NCBI RefSeq assembly: GCF_002927045.1
Contig: NZ_PRDW01000010.1
Location: 1-64,000 of the forward strand
DNA length: 64,000 bases
From: Mycetohabitans endofungorum
GTDB taxonomy: Bacteria; Pseudomonadota; Gammaproteobacteria; Burkholderiales; Burkholderiaceae
Direction: 5' to 3'
A program made the translations under genes and the position numbers. Shown piece by piece: positions 9,864 through 18,569 of this stretch. The notes under the pieces were generated by a model. It was given only the letters and a program-made list of their open reading frames with translations. It searched no databases and had not been told where the DNA came from. Numbering within the stretch: position 1 is the first letter of the stretch; each line of letters starts with the position of its first letter.

Positions 9864-10589
9864 CTAGTCGGCGATGACCGCGTTCGTGTAAACGTCCTGC
9901 ACATCGTCAAGGTTTTCCAGCGCATCGAGCAGCTTTTGCATCTTGACTGCGTCGTCGCCCGTGAACTCCACCTCGGTTTGTGGTTTCATCGTGACCTCGG
10001 CGAGTTCCGCCTTGAAGCCTGCGGCCTCGAGCGCGGCTTTGACCTGCGCGAAATCGTTCGGCGGGCACACTACCTCGATGCTGCCGTCGTCATTGGTCGT
10101 CACGTCGTCGGCGCCGGCCTCGAGCGCCGCCTCCATCAGTTTGTCCTCTGGCGTGCCGGGCGCGAATAGGAACTGGCCGACATGGTCGAACAGGAATGCG
10201 ACCGAGCCGTCGGTGCCTAGATTGCCGCCGTGCTTGGAGAACGCGTGGCGCACTTCGGCAACGGTGCGCGTGCGGTTGTCGGTCATCGTGTCGACGATGA
10301 TCGCCGCACCGCCGATGCCGTACCCCTCGTAGCGGATTTCCTCGTAATTCGCGCCATCGACGCCACCTACGCCGCGCTGGATCGCGCGATTAACATTGTC
10401 CTTTGGCATGTTGGCGTCCGTTGCCTTGTCGATCGCCAGTCGCAGGCGCGGGTTCGATCCGGCATCGCCGCCGCCCAGCCGCGCCGCCACGGTGATTTCC
10501 TTGATCAACCGCGTCCAGACTTTGCCGCGCTTGGCATCTGCCGCGGCTTTCTTATGCTTGATGTTGGCCCATTTCGAGTGACCAGCCAT
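9864..10589 (-). CDS. YebC/PmpR family DNA-binding regulator
   Basis: Member of the TACO1/YebC family. Members act as DNA-binding regulators (PmpR) and, in recent work, as factors that help ribosomes through proline stretches. The N-terminus [19 protein letters not shown] is diagnostic and fixes the ATG at 10589. The 241-residue length is normal. The middle [20 protein letters not shown] is the other conserved block. A candidate promoter lies about 190 bp upstream at 10778-10804. Confidence 0.96.
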   Translation of the reverse strand: MAGHSKWANIKHKKAAADAKRGKVWTRLIKEITVAARLGGGDAGSNPRLRLAIDKATDANMPKDNVNRAIQRGVGGVDGANYEEIRYEGYGIGGAAIIVDTMTDNRTRTVAEVRHAFSKHGGNLGTDGSVAFLFDHVGQFLFAPGTPEDKLMEAALEAGADDVTTNDDGSIEVVCPPNDFAQVKAALEAAGFKAELAEVTMKPQTEVEFTGDDAVKMQKLLDALENLDDVQDVYTNAVIAD

Positions 10590-10777
10590 GATGGTTTCTC
10601 CGACCGCGCACGCAACGCGCGCATCATTCATTCAAATATCGATGTGTCGTGGCGAAGTCCCTGGCGCGTGGCGCCATCGGGACGACGGCGTACGTCGCGC
10701 GCCCTGCTGTCCGCCGTGCGCGCGTCGCGTTCGCGCGCGAGGGGCGACGCGGCAAGGGCGTTCGACGGGAAGGCGCA

Positions 10778-10804
10778 ATTTTAGCATGCCGGCTACGCGT
10801 ACAA
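10778..10804 (-). promoter_or_regulatory. Candidate promoter of yebC; remainder of 10590-10914 empty
   Basis: On the minus strand TAAAAT (10783-10778) is a good -10 box, with TTGTAC (10804-10799) 15 bp or CTTGTA 16 bp upstream as a -35. The spacing is short, so confidence is low. The rest of the 325-bp gap between upp and yebC shows no gene; it holds GC-rich low-complexity sequence. Confidence 0.35.
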
Positions 10805-10914
10805 GCCGTGCGGCCGCAATGTGGTTTCCGACCCCATTCAGTGATCCGCTTCCTCGCCTGTCCTCAGGCTCCGCTCCCCGCTCGCTTCTCCGGCCCGGGC
10901 CGTGCGGTCTGTCC

Positions 10915-11565
10915 CTAATTCTTGGTGCCGAACAGCCGGTCGCCCGCGTCGCCTAGGCCCGGCACGATGTACGCGTGCTCGTCCAAGTGTGAGTCCAGCG
11001 CCGCGACATACAATTTCACGTCCGGGTGCGCGTGCGTGAACACCTGCACCCCTTCAGGAGCCGCGACAAGGGAGAGGAACAGGATATTGGCGCCCCGTAC
11101 GCCGCGGCGCTTCAGCACGTCGACTGCGTACACCGCCGAATAGCCGGTCGCCACCATCGGGTCGCACAGGATGAACGTGCGCTCCTCCAGGTCGGGCAGC
11201 CGCACCAGGTATTCGACCGGACGATGATCGTCTGCCCGGTATACGCCGATATGGCCAACGCGTGCCGACGGAATCAACTCCAACAGCCCATCGGACATGC
11301 CCACGCCGGCGCGCAGCACCGGCACGATCGCCAGCTTGCGTCCGGCGATCACCGGTGCGTCGATTTCGACCAGCGGCGTAGCGATGCGGCGCGTGGTCAG
11401 CGGCAGATCGCGGGTGATCTCATAGCCCATCAGCAGCGTGATTTCCCGCAGCAACTCGCGGAAGGTACGCGTGGAGGTATCTCGGTCGCGCATGTGCGAG
11501 AGCTTGTGCTGGATCAGCGGGTGATTGAGGATGAAGAGGTTCGGGAATCGGCTGTCTTGTTTCAT
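10915..11565 (-). CDS. upp: Uracil phosphoribosyltransferase
   Basis: Salvages uracil with PRPP to UMP. The 216-residue length from the ATG at 11565 ([17 protein letters not shown]) fits the family. The PRPP-binding loop is [15 protein letters not shown], and the uracil-binding C-terminus [16 protein letters not shown] is intact. Upstream in-frame sequence to 11775 is unconserved and GC-rich, so it is not counted. The gene is divergent from mgsA with a 260-bp spacer. Confidence 0.97.
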   Translation of the reverse strand: MKQDSRFPNLFILNHPLIQHKLSHMRDRDTSTRTFRELLREITLLMGYEITRDLPLTTRRIATPLVEIDAPVIAGRKLAIVPVLRAGVGMSDGLLELIPSARVGHIGVYRADDHRPVEYLVRLPDLEERTFILCDPMVATGYSAVYAVDVLKRRGVRGANILFLSLVAAPEGVQVFTHAHPDVKLYVAALDSHLDEHAYIVPGLGDAGDRLFGTKN

Positions 11566-11825
11566 GGCGGCGGGAGGGTGGCGTGGACGACGGCGAAGCG
11601 TCATACCAACCCAGTTTACCCAAATATTGGCGCCAATCCCACGGTGATCGTCAACGCGGCGGTGCGTGTCAACGCGATGCGGCCGATTCCAATACAATCG
11701 GCGCTTGGCATACGCTCGACGCGCAGGCCGCCGCGCAGGGCATTGACCCGGCCGCATTCCGGAGCACGTTCTCACGCGTACGCATTGCCGATCCCGTTCG
11801 AAGCATCCACCGGAGGACAGCGCCC

Positions 11826-12242
11826 ATGACCACCCGTATCGCGTTGATCGCGCACGATCACAAGAAAGACGACATTGTCACGCTGTGCGGCGAATATGTG
11901 CACGTGCTCAGTCGCTGCGAATATGTGCACGTGCTCAGTCGCTGCGAACTCGTGGCAACGGGCACGACCGGCTCACGCATCGCGCACCGGCATGGCTTGC
12001 CGGTACAGTGCAAGCTGTCGGGCCCGCATGGGGGCGACCTGCAGATCGGCGCGGAGCTGGCCGAAGGTCGCATCGACATGGTGATTTTCCTGCGCGACCC
12101 GATGACGCCGCAGCCGCACGAGCCGGATATCAACGCGCTCGTGCGCGCATGCGACGTGCACAACGTGCCGTGCGCGACGAACATGTCCACGGCGCGGATG
12201 ATCCTTGAGCGGCTCGCGCAGCGGCTGGATGCGCCGGCCTGA
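11826..12242 (+). CDS. mgsA: Methylglyoxal synthase with internal 9-residue duplication
   Basis: Converts dihydroxyacetone phosphate to methylglyoxal and phosphate, the bypass used when phosphate is limiting. The start [16 protein letters not shown] contains the first catalytic-site residues. [11 protein letters not shown] carries the catalytic aspartate equivalent to E. coli D71, and [16 protein letters not shown] follows. The sequence EYVHVLSRC occurs twice in succession at about residues 23-40, encoded by an exact 27-bp tandem repeat. This lengthens the helix after the HDHKKD segment compared with relatives, and the protein is 138 residues. All active-site residues remain, but folding or activity may be affected. 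The neighbouring qor gene starts 24 bp downstream. Confidence 0.93.
   Translation: MTTRIALIAHDHKKDDIVTLCGEYVHVLSRCEYVHVLSRCELVATGTTGSRIAHRHGLPVQCKLSGPHGGDLQIGAELAEGRIDMVIFLRDPMTPQPHEPDINALVRACDVHNVPCATNMSTARMILERLAQRLDAPA
11891..11944 (+). repeat. Exact 27-bp tandem duplication inside mgsA
   Basis: Two identical 27-bp units (11891-11917 and 11918-11944) follow each other without a spacer and keep the reading frame. Each unit begins CGAATATGTGCACGTGCTCA. The identity of the copies, including third codon positions, suggests a recent slippage or duplication event. Confidence 0.97.
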
Positions 12243-12266
12243 ATCGATTTGCCACCAGGAGCCATG

Positions 12267-13241
12267 ATGACCAAAGCCATTCGTTTTGAGCGCATCGGCG
12301 GACCGCAGGTGCTGCAGTGGGTTGACGTCGACGTGCCGGCGCCCGGCGTGGGCGAAATCCGCGTGCGCCACCATGCGGTCGGCCTGAACTTCATCGATGT
12401 GTATTTTCGCACCGGCTTGTACCCGCAGCCGCTGCCCGCGGGCCTGGGCATGGAGGCCGCTGGCGAAGTGGTCGACGTCGGCCCCGGCGTCACCGATTTC
12501 GCGCTGGGTGAACGTATCGCCTATGCGGCGCGCCCGCCTGGCGCCTATGCGCAGGAGCGTGTGATCACCGCCTCCAGCGTGGTCAAGCTGCCGCAGTCGA
12601 TCTCGTACGAGCAGGGGGCCGCCATGATGCTGCAAGGCATGACAGCGCAGTATCTGCTTCGGCGCACGTACCGCGTGAAGGCCGGCGATACGATCCTCGT
12701 ACACGCGGCCGCGGGCGGCGTCGGGTTAATCATGTGCCAGTGGGCGAAGGCGCTTGGCGCGACGGTGATCGGTACCGTCGGCTCGGATGAGAAAGCTGCG
12801 CTGGCGAAAGCCAATGGCTGTGACCATCCTATCGTCTACACGCGCGAGGATTTCGTGCAGCGGGTTAAGGAGATCACGGCGGGCCGCGGCGTGCCGGTAG
12901 TTTATGACTCGATCGGCAAGGACACCTATGCCGGCTCACTTGACTGCCTTGCGCCGTTCGGCCTGTTCGTCAGCTTCGGCAATGCGACCGGCCCGCTGCC
13001 GCCGATCAATGCGGCCGATCTGGCGAACCACGGCTCGTTGTACTTCACGCGGCCGACGCTGTTTACGCACATCATGAAACGCGAAGACCTGCTCCAGATC
13101 TCGGGCGAGCTGTTCGACGTCGTGCAACGCGGGTGGGTGCGGATCGGTATCCACCAGCGTTACGCGTTGCGCGACGCGGCCGATGCACATCGGGATCTGG
13201 AGGGCCGGCGCACGACCGGCTCATCAATCTTGCTGCCCTAG
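12267..13241 (+). CDS. qor: NADPH:quinone oxidoreductase (Qor, zeta-crystallin type)
   Basis: Medium-chain dehydrogenase/reductase without catalytic zinc that reduces quinones with NADPH. It has 324 residues from the ATG at 12267, which has CAGGAG at the right distance; an ATG at 12264 is also possible. The N-terminal substrate domain has VGLNFIDVYFRTGLYP, and the Rossmann domain has HAAAGGVGLIMCQWAKALGA. VVYDSIGKDTYAGSLDCL matches E. coli QorA closely. Its last 18 bp overlap the 3' end of the convergent F-box gene. Confidence 0.93.
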   Translation: MTKAIRFERIGGPQVLQWVDVDVPAPGVGEIRVRHHAVGLNFIDVYFRTGLYPQPLPAGLGMEAAGEVVDVGPGVTDFALGERIAYAARPPGAYAQERVITASSVVKLPQSISYEQGAAMMLQGMTAQYLLRRTYRVKAGDTILVHAAAGGVGLIMCQWAKALGATVIGTVGSDEKAALAKANGCDHPIVYTREDFVQRVKEITAGRGVPVVYDSIGKDTYAGSLDCLAPFGLFVSFGNATGPLPPINAADLANHGSLYFTRPTLFTHIMKREDLLQISGELFDVVQRGWVRIGIHQRYALRDAADAHRDLEGRRTTGSSILLP

Positions 13242-14573
13242 CGCCATATCGGCATTGTTACCGGCGTCGATGATGCGTGCGATCGCGGCGCGTGCCGCAC
13301 TGCGTTCATCGGCGCGCAGGAACACGATCTGGTCGAGCGCATACTGGATGATATTCTCGGCTAGTTCGCTCGCGTTGGGCGGTAGCAGCATGACTGCCTT
13401 GTGCCAGGCCGCCGCTCGCGTGTCGACGTGCAACGCCGGGACGGTTTCCAGCAGCGTCTGCGCGGCGAAAGTAGAGTACTGTGACGGCCAGCGCTCGATC
13501 ATCGCGTACAGGGAGTACAATTGTGCCGGCTGCAGTTCCGCCGGGAACATTGGCAATGCTCGGAGCAGCCCGAGCCACGCTTCGGCCATCGCCGGTTGCG
13601 GTAGCGACATCGCGATCTGTCGAATCTGCCCATATTCCGCGATACTTGTCTGACGGCCCAACGCAGGCAGGGCGACACACAGTGCCGCCATCGCCTTGCC
13701 CTGGTCGGACGATGGAAGGCTCAACAGCGCTTGCCGCAGCATGCGGTACCATTGCGTGGCTTGATGTAGCGTCGCTGCATCGCGTACATTGAATCCGTAC
13801 ACGAATGCCGGCAACTGGGCCGCGAGCGTACTGATCAGCGCCGCCCGTTCGGCCGTGTCAAGCTGCGGGATCCATGCAAAGAATTCATCGTATCGCTGGA
13901 TGAACCGTTCGCGTGGCAGCACGTGCAATTGCGATGCGAGGGCGGACCCATAGCGCGACGGTATCGGATGGCGCTGCCACACATGCGCGTAACAGAATTC
14001 GTACGCGTTGGCGCGGACACTTGGGTCAAGGTATTTCAACGTGTTAACCACGGCCCTACTGACCGCATAACCCGCGGCAGGCAGTCCTGCGGCAGCGGTG
14101 AATATCGATTCGAAGGCTGCCGCTTGCTCGCGCTTGGGAAAGCTGTTGCGCAGCAGTTGTGCCAACAGCGTCAAGATCGGGACGATGCGCAGCCCAGGCT
14201 GCTCGACGATGTCCTGCTCGATCTGTGTCAGTAGCGCCTGTACGTCGGCGGCGTTGACTACGGTTTTGGCGTGATGGGCATGGCGCTTGGATAGGATCTG
14301 CTCGTGCAGTACGGCATGGGTGCGTCGCTCGACCATTGACAGACGGCAAAGGTCGCGGGTGTCCAGATAGCGACCGATTTGGGCGATCAACTCGTCGGGC
14401 AAGTCGCAATAGGTGGTCGCTCGCGTGCCCGCTGCACCCGCGCGGGGCTGCAGGCTTGCATGAATCAGCGACGCCGGCTCGGGTTCGTGCATCGGTTGAT
14501 GCTGTCGTTCCTCTCGTGTCACGGATAAAGCGGCTTCGAGGGCTGCGACCGAAACGTTTGCATCGGTGTCCAT
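13224..14573 (-). CDS. F-box domain protein, candidate host-directed effector
   Basis: This 449-residue protein has a disordered-looking N-terminus of about 55 residues and then a eukaryote-type F-box at about residues 58-89 (LPDELIAQIGRYLDTRDLC followed by RLSMVERRTHAVL). The L-P-x-E/D-L start, the hydrophobic I-x-x-Y/L-L core and the C-R-L-x-x-V-x-R segment are those that bind Skp1 in SCF ubiquitin ligases. The remaining 350 residues are helix-rich, with recurrent ALP/LP-A-L segments like an armadillo- or HEAT-type solenoid, a plausible substrate-binding part. F-box proteins in bacteria are almost always injected effectors of plant, animal or protist associates. There is no signal peptide, which fits type III or similar export. 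AGGAGAG stands before the ATG. No secretion gene or chaperone is adjacent. The target is unknown. Confidence 0.8.
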   Translation of the reverse strand: MDTDANVSVAALEAALSVTREERQHQPMHEPEPASLIHASLQPRAGAAGTRATTYCDLPDELIAQIGRYLDTRDLCRLSMVERRTHAVLHEQILSKRHAHHAKTVVNAADVQALLTQIEQDIVEQPGLRIVPILTLLAQLLRNSFPKREQAAAFESIFTAAAGLPAAGYAVSRAVVNTLKYLDPSVRANAYEFCYAHVWQRHPIPSRYGSALASQLHVLPRERFIQRYDEFFAWIPQLDTAERAALISTLAAQLPAFVYGFNVRDAATLHQATQWYRMLRQALLSLPSSDQGKAMAALCVALPALGRQTSIAEYGQIRQIAMSLPQPAMAEAWLGLLRALPMFPAELQPAQLYSLYAMIERWPSQYSTFAAQTLLETVPALHVDTRAAAWHKAVMLLPPNASELAENIIQYALDQIVFLRADERSAARAAIARIIDAGNNADMALGQQD

Positions 14574-14917
14574 TTATCTCTCCTAGTACCGGGCATTCGC
14601 GATGGGCTCGCGGGGGGGCCGTCTAAAACGGTGAGCCTTGATTCAACCGCAATGGCCGCCGCGCGTGTCTGTGGCCGTTGATAAGCAGACGGGACTTGGC
14701 GGATGAGACGAGCATACCAGCCATATTGTCAGCGTACACTGACATGATTTTGCGCCGCCTGTTTCACCTCTGATGCGTTTTTGGGCACGCGCGCGCGTTA
14801 TGCAGCCACGCTTGTGCCGGGTCGGCTTCGCGAGAAAGATCGTCTCCGGTTCTCGGGCTCGGGCATACTGGAGCCCGCACGCAGGCGCGTGCCTGCTTCG
14901 GACTTTTTAATACGTGA
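14574..14917. other. Divergent intergenic region between the F-box gene and kdpD
   Basis: These 344 bp separate divergent genes. Apart from the dyad at 14727-14744 I see no gene and no sequence resembling kdpF, kdpA, kdpB or kdpC. I looked on the minus strand for a TTCG-N16-TTCG hrp box before the F-box gene and did not find one. Confidence 0.5.
14727..14744. promoter_or_regulatory. Near-palindromic operator candidate
   Basis: TGTCAGCGTACACTGACA has perfect 6-bp arms (TGTCAG/CTGACA) around a 6-bp centre that is itself nearly symmetric. It lies about 155 bp upstream of the F-box gene and 175 bp upstream of kdpD. Its size fits a dimeric regulator such as a TetR- or LuxR-type protein. The regulator is unknown. 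Confidence 0.45.
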
Positions 14918-17722
14918 ATGGAACGCCCCGACCCTGATGAATTGCTCGACAAGCTGCAACGCGAGGAGGAAAAAAAACAGCGCGGCAAGCTGAAAATTTT
15001 TTTCGGCGCGTCAGCGGGCGTGGGCAAGACGTTCGCGATGCTGCAGGCGGCACGGCGATGCCGCGACGAAGGCGTCGACGTCGTGGTCGGCGTGGCGGAA
15101 ACCCACGGGCGCAGGGAAACCGTGGCGCTGCTCGATGGAATGCCGTCGATTCCCGCTGCCCGTTATCCTTATCGCGGCAAGGTGTTGCCGGAATTCGATC
15201 TGAACGCGGCGCTGGCACGCAGGCCGCAGTTGATCCTGGTCGACGAGCTTGCGCATTCGAACGTGCCCGGCGCACGCCACCTGAAGCGTTGGCAGGATGT
15301 GCAGGAACTGCTGGATGCCGGGATCGACGTCTACACGACGCTCAACGTCCAGCATCTCGAAAGCCTGAACGATGTGGTTGGCCAGATCACTGGCATTCGT
15401 GTATGGGAAACGGTCCCGGATCGAATATTCGATCTGGCGGACGAGGTCACGCTGGTGGATCTGCCCGCGGACGAACTGCTCGCGCGCCTGCGCGACGGCA
15501 AGGTCTATCTGCCACAGCAGGCAGAGCACGCGGTACGCCATTTCTTTCGCAAGGGCAACCTGATCGCGTTGCGGGAACTAGCGTTGCGACGCACCGCGGA
15601 TCGGGTGGATGCGCAGATGCGCGAGTATCGCGCAGATCAGTCGATCGAGCGCGTCTGGCACGCGCGCGAGCGGATCATCGCGTGTGTCGGCCCGGGCTCG
15701 GAGAGCGCGACGCTGGTGCGCGCGGCTGCGCGGCTTGCGGCGAGCTTAAAGGCGGATTGGCTGGCAGTCTATGTCGAGACGCCGAAGCTGCAACGGCTGC
15801 CGGACACCGTCCGAAAGCGCACACTCGATGCATTGAAATTGGCCGCCGAACTCGGCGCCGAAACGGTGACACTGGATGGGCCCGACGCGGCCCGCACGCT
15901 GCTTGCTTATGCGAGGATGCGCAACGTGTCTAGGCTCGTCGCCGGCGTGCCGCGCACGCGACGCTGGCTTGCCCCGTCAGTCGGTGAGCGGTTGTTGCAA
16001 TTGGCGTCCGACATCGACGTGACGCTGGTGGGCGCCGGCCGCGCGCATGAGCAGCGTGGTGCACGCGGCGACGTGCGCAGCTTCGCGTCGTCGCTGGGTG
16101 ACGAGCACCGCTCAAAGCTGCGTCACTACGCGTATGCGGCGGCGATCAGTGCCGGCATCACGGTAGTGGCGACCGAATTGCTGCACCGGATCGATCTGGC
16201 GAACCTGGCCATGCTGTATCTGCTCGGTGTGATCTTCGCTGCCGCAAGGCTGGGGCGCGGTCCGGGTGTGCTGATGTCGTTTCTCAGCGTCGCGTCGTTC
16301 GACTTTTTCTTCGTGCCACCGCGTATATCGCTGTCGGTGTCCGACACGCAATACCTGTTGACATTCGCCGTGATGCTGCTCACGTCACTGACGATCAGCC
16401 ATCTGACGTCGAGCCTGCGTCGGCAAGCGCGTATCGCGACGCTGCGCGAGCGGCGCACCAGCGCGATGTACGCGATGACGCGAGAGTTGGGTGCGGCGCT
16501 TGCCACCGGCCAGATCATCGAAATCGGCATGCGGCATGTCGCGGAAGTGTTCCAGGCGCACGTGTCGATCTTGTTGCCGGACAGCAACGACAAAGTCAGG
16601 CAGAAGGTCGAGGAGCCGGATCCGGCGATCATGCTGCAGCCGCCGGCACTCGATACCGATATCGCGCAATGGGTTTACGACCAGCAAAAGCCGGCTGGGC
16701 ACGGCACCGACACGTTGCCGGCTGCCGACGCACTCTATCTGCCGCTAAAGGCGCCGATGCGCACGCGCGGCGTGCTGGCACTGGTGGCGGCGCGCTTCGA
16801 GGACCTGGCGGTGCCCGAGCAGCGTCGTATGATCGATACGTTCGCCGCGCAAATCGCACTAGCGCTGGAGCGCGTGCACTACGTCGAGATCGCGCAGGAC
16901 GCGCTGGTCAGCATGGAGTCCGAGCGGTTGCGCAACTCGCTGTTGTCGGCCATTTCGCACGACCTGCGCACGCCGCTGACGGCCATCGTCGGCTTTGCGT
17001 CGATGCTCGCCGAGCCGCAGGACGGTGGTGCGCCGCCTCGGCCGCAGGCCGAGCACGACCTGATCGAGGCAATCCACGAGGAAGCGCTGCGCATGACGCG
17101 CTTGGTGACCAACTTGTTGGACATGGCCCGGCTGCAGGCCGGCGCGGTCCGGCTCAATCGCCAGTGGTTGATGCTCGAGGAAATGGTGGGCGCCGCACTC
17201 GCTGCATGTCGCCGGAGCCTGGCCGCCCATCCGGTGCACACGCGCGTGCCGGCCGAGCTGCCGCTGCTACGGCTCGATCCGGTGCTGATGGAGCATTTGT
17301 TCGCCAACCTGTTCGAGAATGCCGCGAAGTACACGCCGGCCGGCGCGCCATTGTCGATTGATGCGGGTGTGGTCGAGGACGGCGCGCGCCGCTATGTCAA
17401 AGTGGCGGTCGAGGACAGCGGCCCCGGTCTGCCGCCGGGCATGGAAGCGCGCGTGTTCGACAAGTTTACGCGCGGCGAAAAGGAATCGGCCAAGCCCGGC
17501 ATCGGCCTCGGGTTGGCGATCTGCCGGGCCATCGTCGACGCTCACGGCGGTCGAATCGGTGCGGAAAACCGCGTTGATGCGCAAGGCCGCGTGCTGGGGG
17601 CGCGCTTCTGGTTCATGTTGCCGGCCGATGAGGTACCTCCGGGCGGCGGCGAAGCGCTGGAACAGGATGCCGACGCAGCGCGCAGCGGGCATGCGGTTGA
17701 CGAGATCACACCAAAATCATGA
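14918..17722 (+). CDS. kdpD: Sensor histidine kinase KdpD
   Basis: Membrane sensor of potassium and turgor that phosphorylates KdpE. The 934-residue protein keeps all parts. The N-terminal KdpD domain has Walker A GASAGVGKTFAML, followed by VDELAHSNVPGARH. A USP-like domain comes next, then four membrane segments at about residues 395-500 and a GAF-like region. The DHp helix carries the phosphorylated histidine (SAISHDLRTPLTAIVGF), and the HATPase has NLFENAAKYTPAG, DSGPGLP and GIGLGLAI. It overlaps kdpE by 4 bp. The kdpFABC pump operon that normally precedes it is not present upstream here. Confidence 0.96.
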   Translation: MERPDPDELLDKLQREEEKKQRGKLKIFFGASAGVGKTFAMLQAARRCRDEGVDVVVGVAETHGRRETVALLDGMPSIPAARYPYRGKVLPEFDLNAALARRPQLILVDELAHSNVPGARHLKRWQDVQELLDAGIDVYTTLNVQHLESLNDVVGQITGIRVWETVPDRIFDLADEVTLVDLPADELLARLRDGKVYLPQQAEHAVRHFFRKGNLIALRELALRRTADRVDAQMREYRADQSIERVWHARERIIACVGPGSESATLVRAAARLAASLKADWLAVYVETPKLQRLPDTVRKRTLDALKLAAELGAETVTLDGPDAARTLLAYARMRNVSRLVAGVPRTRRWLAPSVGERLLQLASDIDVTLVGAGRAHEQRGARGDVRSFASSLGDEHRSKLRHYAYAAAISAGITVVATELLHRIDLANLAMLYLLGVIFAAARLGRGPGVLMSFLSVASFDFFFVPPRISLSVSDTQYLLTFAVMLLTSLTISHLTSSLRRQARIATLRERRTSAMYAMTRELGAALATGQIIEIGMRHVAEVFQAHVSILLPDSNDKVRQKVEEPDPAIMLQPPALDTDIAQWVYDQQKPAGHGTDTLPAADALYLPLKAPMRTRGVLALVAARFEDLAVPEQRRMIDTFAAQIALALERVHYVEIAQDALVSMESERLRNSLLSAISHDLRTPLTAIVGFASMLAEPQDGGAPPRPQAEHDLIEAIHEEALRMTRLVTNLLDMARLQAGAVRLNRQWLMLEEMVGAALAACRRSLAAHPVHTRVPAELPLLRLDPVLMEHLFANLFENAAKYTPAGAPLSIDAGVVEDGARRYVKVAVEDSGPGLPPGMEARVFDKFTRGEKESAKPGIGLGLAICRAIVDAHGGRIGAENRVDAQGRVLGARFWFMLPADEVPPGGGEALEQDADAARSGHAVDEITPKS

Positions 17723-18417
17723 GCGAACCGAACGCGACGATTGTCCTGATCGAGGACGAAAAGCAAATCCGCCGTTTCGTAGGCGCCTCGCTGCAAGCGC
17801 AGGGCATGACGGTATTCGACGCGGACACGGGTCGGCAGGGGCTGGTCGAGGCCGCTACGCGCCGGGCGGATCTGGTGATCGTGGACCTGGGTCTGCCCGA
17901 TACCGACGGCCTGGACGTGATCCGCGAATTGCGCGGATGGACTGATCTGCCGATCATCGTGTTATCCGCTCGCAGCCAGGAGGAGCAGAAAGTGGCCGCG
18001 CTGGATGCGGGGGCGGACGACTACCTGACCAAGCCGTTCGGCGTGTCGGAGCTGCTGGCGCGGATCCGCGCGCAGTTGCGCCGGCGCAATCGCGGTGGCC
18101 AGGACGACACGCCGCAAGTACAGTTCGGCGGCATCGTCGTGGACCTGACCGCACGCCGCGTGACCCGGGATGGCGAGGTGGTGCATCTGACGCCGATCGA
18201 ATACCGGCTACTGGTTACGCTGGTGCGCCATGCCGGCCGCGTGTTGACGCACCGCCAATTGCTGCGCGACGTCTGGGGGCCATCCCATGTGGAGAGTCAT
18301 CATTATTTGCGCATCTACATGGGGCATTTGCGACAGAAGCTGGAGCGCGATCCTGCGCAGCCCGAGCACATCGTGACCGAAACGGGTGTCGGATACCGGC
18401 TCGCCGGCGTGCAGTAG
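17719..18417 (+). CDS. kdpE: Response regulator KdpE
   Basis: OmpR/PhoB-type response regulator, 232 residues. The receiver domain has the acidic pocket IEDE, the phosphorylated aspartate in VIVDLGLPD and the conserved lysine in DDYLTKPFG. The winged-helix C-terminus shows LTPIEYRLLVTLVRHAGRV, and the protein ends in the typical VTETGVGYRL. It starts in an ATGA overlap with kdpD, so translation is coupled. Its usual target is the kdpFABC promoter, which is not in this window. Confidence 0.96.
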   Translation: MSEPNATIVLIEDEKQIRRFVGASLQAQGMTVFDADTGRQGLVEAATRRADLVIVDLGLPDTDGLDVIRELRGWTDLPIIVLSARSQEEQKVAALDAGADDYLTKPFGVSELLARIRAQLRRRNRGGQDDTPQVQFGGIVVDLTARRVTRDGEVVHLTPIEYRLLVTLVRHAGRVLTHRQLLRDVWGPSHVESHHYLRIYMGHLRQKLERDPAQPEHIVTETGVGYRLAGVQ

Positions 18418-18483
18418 CAGCCTCGCCTGATGCGGCGCTGTGTCGCGGCACAGCCACGCTCGGCAGCGCGCCCGGCACTTTGA

Positions 18484-18489
18484 TAGAAT
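18484..18489 (+). promoter_or_regulatory. -10 box (TAGAAT) before the riboswitch
   Basis: TAGAAT is a good -10 element; no clear -35 is seen 17 bp upstream. It would start transcription near 18496, just before the first hairpin of the guanidine-II motif, which supports both calls. Confidence 0.5.
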
Positions 18490-18503
18490 CGACGCAACCC
18501 GTT

Positions 18504-18548
18504 GTGCGTGACGGCCCGCGCGCTACGGTTCGTATCGGGGACGACCCC
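18504..18548 (+). ncRNA. Guanidine-II (mini-ykkC) riboswitch
   Basis: Two hairpins with ACGR loops stand directly before sugE. P1 at 18504-18521 pairs GTGCGTG with CCCGCGC around an ACGG loop, with one mismatch and one G-U pair. P2 at 18537-18548 is GGGG-ACGA-CCCC. Paired stem-loops with ACGR tetraloops upstream of sugE/gdx are the signature of the guanidine-II riboswitch, which binds one guanidinium per loop and turns on translation. P2 ends about 8 bp before the likely ribosome-binding AAGG, so ligand-dependent exposure of the start site is plausible. Confidence 0.75.
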
Positions 18549-18569
18549 ATTTCGTCAAGGTTGTAGCCG

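Noticed and set aside
12760-13190. Long minus-strand open frames opposite qor
   Set aside because: They are antisense frames of a well-conserved gene with no recognisable protein.
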